From: Pseudolabrys sp.
GTDB taxonomy: Bacteria > Pseudomonadota > Alphaproteobacteria > Rhizobiales > Xanthobacteraceae
Reading direction: 5' to 3'
Length of the DNA stretch: 56,399 bases
Assembly (NCBI GenBank): GCA_026125895.1
Contig: JAHCKG010000029.1
Span: 1-56,399 of the forward strand
The notes under the pieces: model-generated
Database searches by the model: none
Seen by the model: only the letters and a program-made list of their open reading frames with translations
Told to the model about the DNA's origin: nothing
Made by a program: the position numbers and the translations under genes
Part shown: piece by piece, positions 53,540 to 56,399 of the stretch
Layout of the letters: every line of letters begins with the position of its first letter
Numbering within the stretch: the first letter of the stretch is position 1

Positions 53540-54380
53540 CCGGCGCGCCGTTGCCGGAAAGGGCGCGCATGGCGCCGCGTAACGCCACACGGAACGCCTC
53601 GTCGTAGTTGATGCCGCTGGCCGACCATACAAACTGCCGGCCGCGGGCGGATATGCGCCACGTCGCGATCCAGCCATGCGCCTTGTCGCTCCAGGCGAGA
53701 TCGCCGATTAGCGGCTGATCGCCGCCGGCGACCTTGGCCAACGCCTCGGCCGACGCATTGGCTTTGTCGCGCACCAGTTTAGGCCCGGCTTGCGCCGTGA
53801 TGCCGTTGGCGCGCAGCGGCTCCGCTGCCGGCAGCACGACGTTCAGCCCGTAGCGCCGCACGGCATTGCCGAGCGATTCGCGCATGTCGGGATCGAACTC
53901 GCCGTCCTTGGCCAGCACGCCGTCGCGGTTGCGGCCGCGCACCGTGACGATCATCGCCAAAGTCGGGCGCTTGCCCTTCCAGATACGACGGCCAAGCGAT
54001 GCCAGCACATTGTCGATCTTCGCCGGATTGAAGTGACAGGTAAGAAAGTGCGGCCGGTCATAAGTGCCCTGCTCGTCATGGATCGCCCGGCCGGACAGCC
54101 GGTCGAAATAAGAAAAAGAATCGATGAAGTCGGCGGCGCGCGCGGCCAGCGCCGGCACGCGCTTGCTGTCAAGGATGGTCACGTCGCCTGATGCCCGCAC
54201 CAGCACGTCCTCGAAGCAGAGCTTGAAGCCGAGCGGCCGATTGCGCTCATCCTTGCCGGTCACGACCGCCTGCGCCACGTAGTTGTCATTGAGATCGATC
54301 GGCGGCGGCGGCTTGGTCTCGGCGGCATCGGCGCTGCCGCCGGCGATGAGAAGTACAGCCAGCATCAGGAACTTACGCAT
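53520..54380 (-). CDS. DUF2066 domain-containing exported protein
   Basis: 286 aa with a signal peptide (MRKFLMLAVLLIAGGSADA). The family segments KLCFEDVLVRASGD, AADFIDSFSYFDRLSG and LTCHFNPAKIDNVLASLGRRIW (in part) identify DUF2066, periplasmic proteins of unknown function. The C-terminal part (WIATWRISARGRQFVWSASG, then DEAFRVALRGAM) is also typical. It is 3 bp downstream of the LysR gene on the same strand but probably unrelated to it. Confidence 0.78.
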   Translation of the reverse strand: MRKFLMLAVLLIAGGSADAAETKPPPPIDLNDNYVAQAVVTGKDERNRPLGFKLCFEDVLVRASGDVTILDSKRVPALAARAADFIDSFSYFDRLSGRAIHDEQGTYDRPHFLTCHFNPAKIDNVLASLGRRIWKGKRPTLAMIVTVRGRNRDGVLAKDGEFDPDMRESLGNAVRRYGLNVVLPAAEPLRANGITAQAGPKLVRDKANASAEALAKVAGGDQPLIGDLAWSDKAHGWIATWRISARGRQFVWSASGINYDEAFRVALRGAMRALSGNGAPVSRRTD

Positions 54381-54383
54381 TGT

Positions 54384-55289
54384 TCAAGGCCTTCGGCTTG
54401 GACCGAGAAAGGAGCGTTCGCACATGAAGTCGACAAACGCCCTGAGCTTCGGCGACAGATAGCGGCTCGACGGCCAGAGTATGCGCATTGTTCCGGCATG
54501 GGCGACGAAATCGTCGAGCACGGTGACGAGCCGACCGCCCTCGATGTGTTCGCGAACAAGAACATCCGGCAGGCAGGTAATTCCGAGCCCTTCGGTGGCC
54601 ATCAGCAGCAACGGTTCGATCGTGTTGGCGACCGCCGCCGGCTTGATGGCGATTTCCAGATCTTGTCCGTCGCGCACGAGCGGCCAGCGTTCGAACTTCC
54701 GGCTGGTGGCAAACCGGTGCAGCAGGCAGGCATGGCCGGCGAGATCTTCGGGCACCCGCGGCACGCCTGCGCGGGCGAGATAGGCGGGCGAGGCAACCAG
54801 CTCGAGATGGAATTCGCCAAGCACCCGGCTCATGAGCCGCGAATCCGCGACGTCGCCGGCCCGGATCACCGCGTCAAAGCCTTCCTCGATGATATCGACC
54901 AGGTGGTCGCCGAACTCGAGATCGAGTTGGACTTCCGGGTAGGCCCGCATGAAGTCGTTCAGCGGCGGCACCGTCAGCGCATTGATGATCGGCAGGCTGA
55001 TGCGCAACTTGCCGCGCGGCGCCTCGCGGGTCTGCGCCAGCTCCATCTCCGCGACCTCGAGCTCGCAAAGGATATGGCGGCAGCGCTCGAGGAACATCGC
55101 ACCTTCCGCCGTCAGCGTGATGCTGCGCGTCGAACGATGAAACAGGCGAACGCCGAGCCGCTCCTCGAGGCGCGTGATTGCCTTGCCCACCGCCGACGAC
55201 GACAGGCCGAGTTGATGGCCGGCCGTGGTGAAGCTGCGCGCGTCGGCCGCCAGCACAAATACGTTCAGCGCACCGAGATTATCCATCAC
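54384..55289 (-). CDS. LysR family transcriptional regulator
   Basis: A 301-aa regulator. The N-terminal winged HTH (1-62: NLGALNVFVLAADARSFTTAG, then SSSAVGKAITRLEERLGVRLFHRSTR, in parts) is followed by the periplasmic-binding-like effector domain (about 90-295). It resembles the CrgA/AaeR-like subgroup. It is divergent from the deacetylase-family gene, with an AT-rich palindrome between them. It probably activates that gene and represses itself; the inducer is unknown. Confidence 0.9.
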   Translation of the reverse strand: MMDNLGALNVFVLAADARSFTTAGHQLGLSSSAVGKAITRLEERLGVRLFHRSTRSITLTAEGAMFLERCRHILCELEVAEMELAQTREAPRGKLRISLPIINALTVPPLNDFMRAYPEVQLDLEFGDHLVDIIEEGFDAVIRAGDVADSRLMSRVLGEFHLELVASPAYLARAGVPRVPEDLAGHACLLHRFATSRKFERWPLVRDGQDLEIAIKPAAVANTIEPLLLMATEGLGITCLPDVLVREHIEGGRLVTVLDDFVAHAGTMRILWPSSRYLSPKLRAFVDFMCERSFLGPSRRP

Positions 55290-55303
55290 CGTCGAGCCAT
55301 TAT

Positions 55304-55316
55304 GGAATTAAATTCC
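55304..55316. promoter_or_regulatory. Candidate LysR operator
   Basis: GGAATT-A-AATTCC is a perfect dyad around a single A, 15 bp upstream of the LysR start codon. GGAATT recurs at 55339-55344. The intergenic region between the divergent genes is clearly AT-richer than its flanks. Assignment to the neighbouring LysR protein is an inference. Confidence 0.4.
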
Positions 55317-55428
55317 GAATTAATAGGAACTGTAGCGGAATTGTCGCCAATCTTCCAGTCGCCCATCTTGGCTCCCGGCCGCGGCGCACCGCATGGCCGC
55401 CGCAACTCCACCGCAGCAGGAACTGGAA

Positions 55429-56328
55429 ATGGACAACCCCCTCTACGATTACTCGCCCATCAACGACCGGCCCGCCATCGCGTGGCCGAACGGCGCGCGG
55501 GTCGCCTTCTATGTCGGCCTCAATGTCGAGCACTTCGAACTCGGCAAACCGTCAACGAGTCTTTGGGAAGGCACCGCCCATCTGCGTCCCGACCCGCTTA
55601 ATCACGGCTGGCGCGATTACGGTCCGCGCGTCGGCATCTGGCGGATGGTCGAGTCCTTCGACAGGCACGGCATCCGCCCGTCCGTGCTTCTGAACTCCGA
55701 TGCGGTGAAGCACTATCCGCAAATCATCGCCGCCGGGCGCCAGCGCGACTGGGCCTGGCTTGCGCACGGCAAGACCAACTCGATGCTGCACACCGACATG
55801 GCGCCGGACGACGAGCGGCGCTTTCTTGCCGACGTCACCGAAACCATCGCCAAGGCGACGGGCCGGCGGCCGAAGGGGTGGATGGGCCCCGGCCTCACCG
55901 AAACATTTGCGACGCCGCAGATCCTGAAGGAGCTCGGCTACAGCTACGTTCTCGACTGGACGGCCGATGACCAGCCCTTCGCGCTCAATCTGCCGGGCCT
56001 GATATCGGTGCCCTACTCGGTCGAACTCAATGATCTCAGCCTGTTCGGCGTCAAGGGGATGACCGGCGAGGAGTTCTATCGCACGGTCGTCGATCAGTTC
56101 GATCAACTCTACGCCGACAGCGCCGACTCCGGCCGCGTCATGGCGCTGGCGCTGCATCCCTTCGTCATGGGCCAGGCATTCCGCGCACGCTATCTGGATG
56201 AAGCGCTCGGCTATATCGCGTCGCATGACGGGGTCTGGCTGACGACGAGCGACGACATCGCCGAGCACTACGTCGCCACCGCATCCCAGCATGGTTCGCA
56301 GGCGAGGTTGGCGAGAGCGACGGGCTGA
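55429..56328 (+). CDS. Polysaccharide deacetylase-family protein (PuuE/allantoinase-like group)
   Basis: 299 aa from the ATG at 55429 (AGGA 9-12 bp upstream; an ATG at 55393 would add 12 residues). The fold is the NodB-like carbohydrate esterase domain: ARVAFYVGLNVEHFEL at the first strand, DRHGIRPSVLLNSDAV, RPKGWMGPGLTETFATPQILKELGY (in part) and a C-terminal LALHPFVMGQAFRARYL. Relatives include metal-independent allantoinase PuuE and unassigned amidohydrolases. The usual D-D-H metal triad is not obvious. It might hydrolyse a cyclic amide or N-acyl compound; the divergent LysR gene probably controls it. Confidence 0.8.
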   Translation: MDNPLYDYSPINDRPAIAWPNGARVAFYVGLNVEHFELGKPSTSLWEGTAHLRPDPLNHGWRDYGPRVGIWRMVESFDRHGIRPSVLLNSDAVKHYPQIIAAGRQRDWAWLAHGKTNSMLHTDMAPDDERRFLADVTETIAKATGRRPKGWMGPGLTETFATPQILKELGYSYVLDWTADDQPFALNLPGLISVPYSVELNDLSLFGVKGMTGEEFYRTVVDQFDQLYADSADSGRVMALALHPFVMGQAFRARYLDEALGYIASHDGVWLTTSDDIAEHYVATASQHGSQARLARATG

Positions 56329-56350
56329 CGGCGACGACAGTGCGCAAGAA

Positions 56351-56378
56351 AAAGCCCGGCATCGCTGCCGGGCTTTGA
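56351..56378. terminator. Intrinsic terminator after the deacetylase-family gene
   Basis: AAAGCCCGGCA (56351-56361) pairs perfectly with TGCCGGGCTTT (56366-56376), loop TCGC, 22 bp past the stop codon. A-rich sequence before it allows termination from both sides. Confidence 0.85.
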
Positions 56379-56399
56379 TTGCGTGCTGTCGTCTGAACT

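Noticed and set aside
55429-56328. Assigning this gene as the missing allantoinase (puuE) of the urate pathway
   Set aside because: It is about 45 kb from the purine block, has its own LysR regulator, and the fold family is broad; a ureide substrate is only one of several possibilities.

Overview
The window is high-GC DNA packed with ABC, TRAP, BMP, CaiB and LysR-type catabolic genes. Codon use, gene families and short palindromic intergenic repeats point to an alphaproteobacterium of the Rhizobiales (Bradyrhizobium/Rhodopseudomonas/Pseudolabrys-like). This is a family-level impression, not a species call.

Layout. (1) 1-4.7 kb: a frameshifted CoA-transferase, then a TetR regulator divergent from an MFS transporter and a CocE/NonD hydrolase. 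(2) 5-8.5 kb: an RhlE-type RNA helicase, a long-tailed IF-1-like protein and an S10 serine carboxypeptidase. (3) 8.5-20.9 kb: a purine/urate block with PuuD urate hydroxylase, a UraD-UraH fusion, a complete BMP-type ABC importer behind a sigma-54-like promoter, an 8-oxoguanine deaminase-type amidohydrolase, and an XdhD-type molybdenum hydroxylase. Together these could import purines, deaminate and hydroxylate them, and degrade urate to allantoin. (4) 21-27.8 kb: the transglutaminase-DUF2126 / circularly permuted ATP-grasp-alpha-E / transglutaminase trio, a predicted peptide ligation and cleavage system. (5) 27.8-30.1 kb: a dihydroorotate dehydrogenase-like protein and a D-threonine-aldolase-family PLP enzyme.

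(6) 30,165-41,818: an integrated element of about 11.6 kb bounded by a 16-bp repeat of the 3' end of tRNA-Arg(CCU). All its genes are on the + strand: SF3-type primase-helicase, tail-assembly chaperone with an apparent programmed -1 frameshift, tape-measure protein, three unknown proteins, ClpP-like protease-major capsid fusion, excisionase-like HTH protein, tyrosine integrase and a 54-aa membrane protein. I see no terminase, portal, tail tube, lysis gene or repressor. It is therefore either a decayed prophage or a phage satellite that carries its own capsid and tape measure. It also holds a GGTCC/CTAG repeat array with 37-nt inverted arms (likely origin) and a 386-bp stretch full of hairpins, three of them sharing the loop TTGGCG. 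This element is the most interesting part of the window.

(7) 41.9-49.6 kb: an esterase, an M19 dipeptidase, and a GntR regulator with two matching palindromes ahead of a TRAP transporter and an IlvD/Edd dehydratase, probably a sugar-acid uptake and catabolic unit. (8) 49.6-56.4 kb: an SNase-like secreted protein, an M48 lipoprotein protease, an extradiol-type dioxygenase, two poorly known proteins (one DUF2066), and a LysR regulator divergent from a polysaccharide-deacetylase-family protein.

Long antisense ORFs occur opposite nearly every real gene because of the high GC. They were left out.
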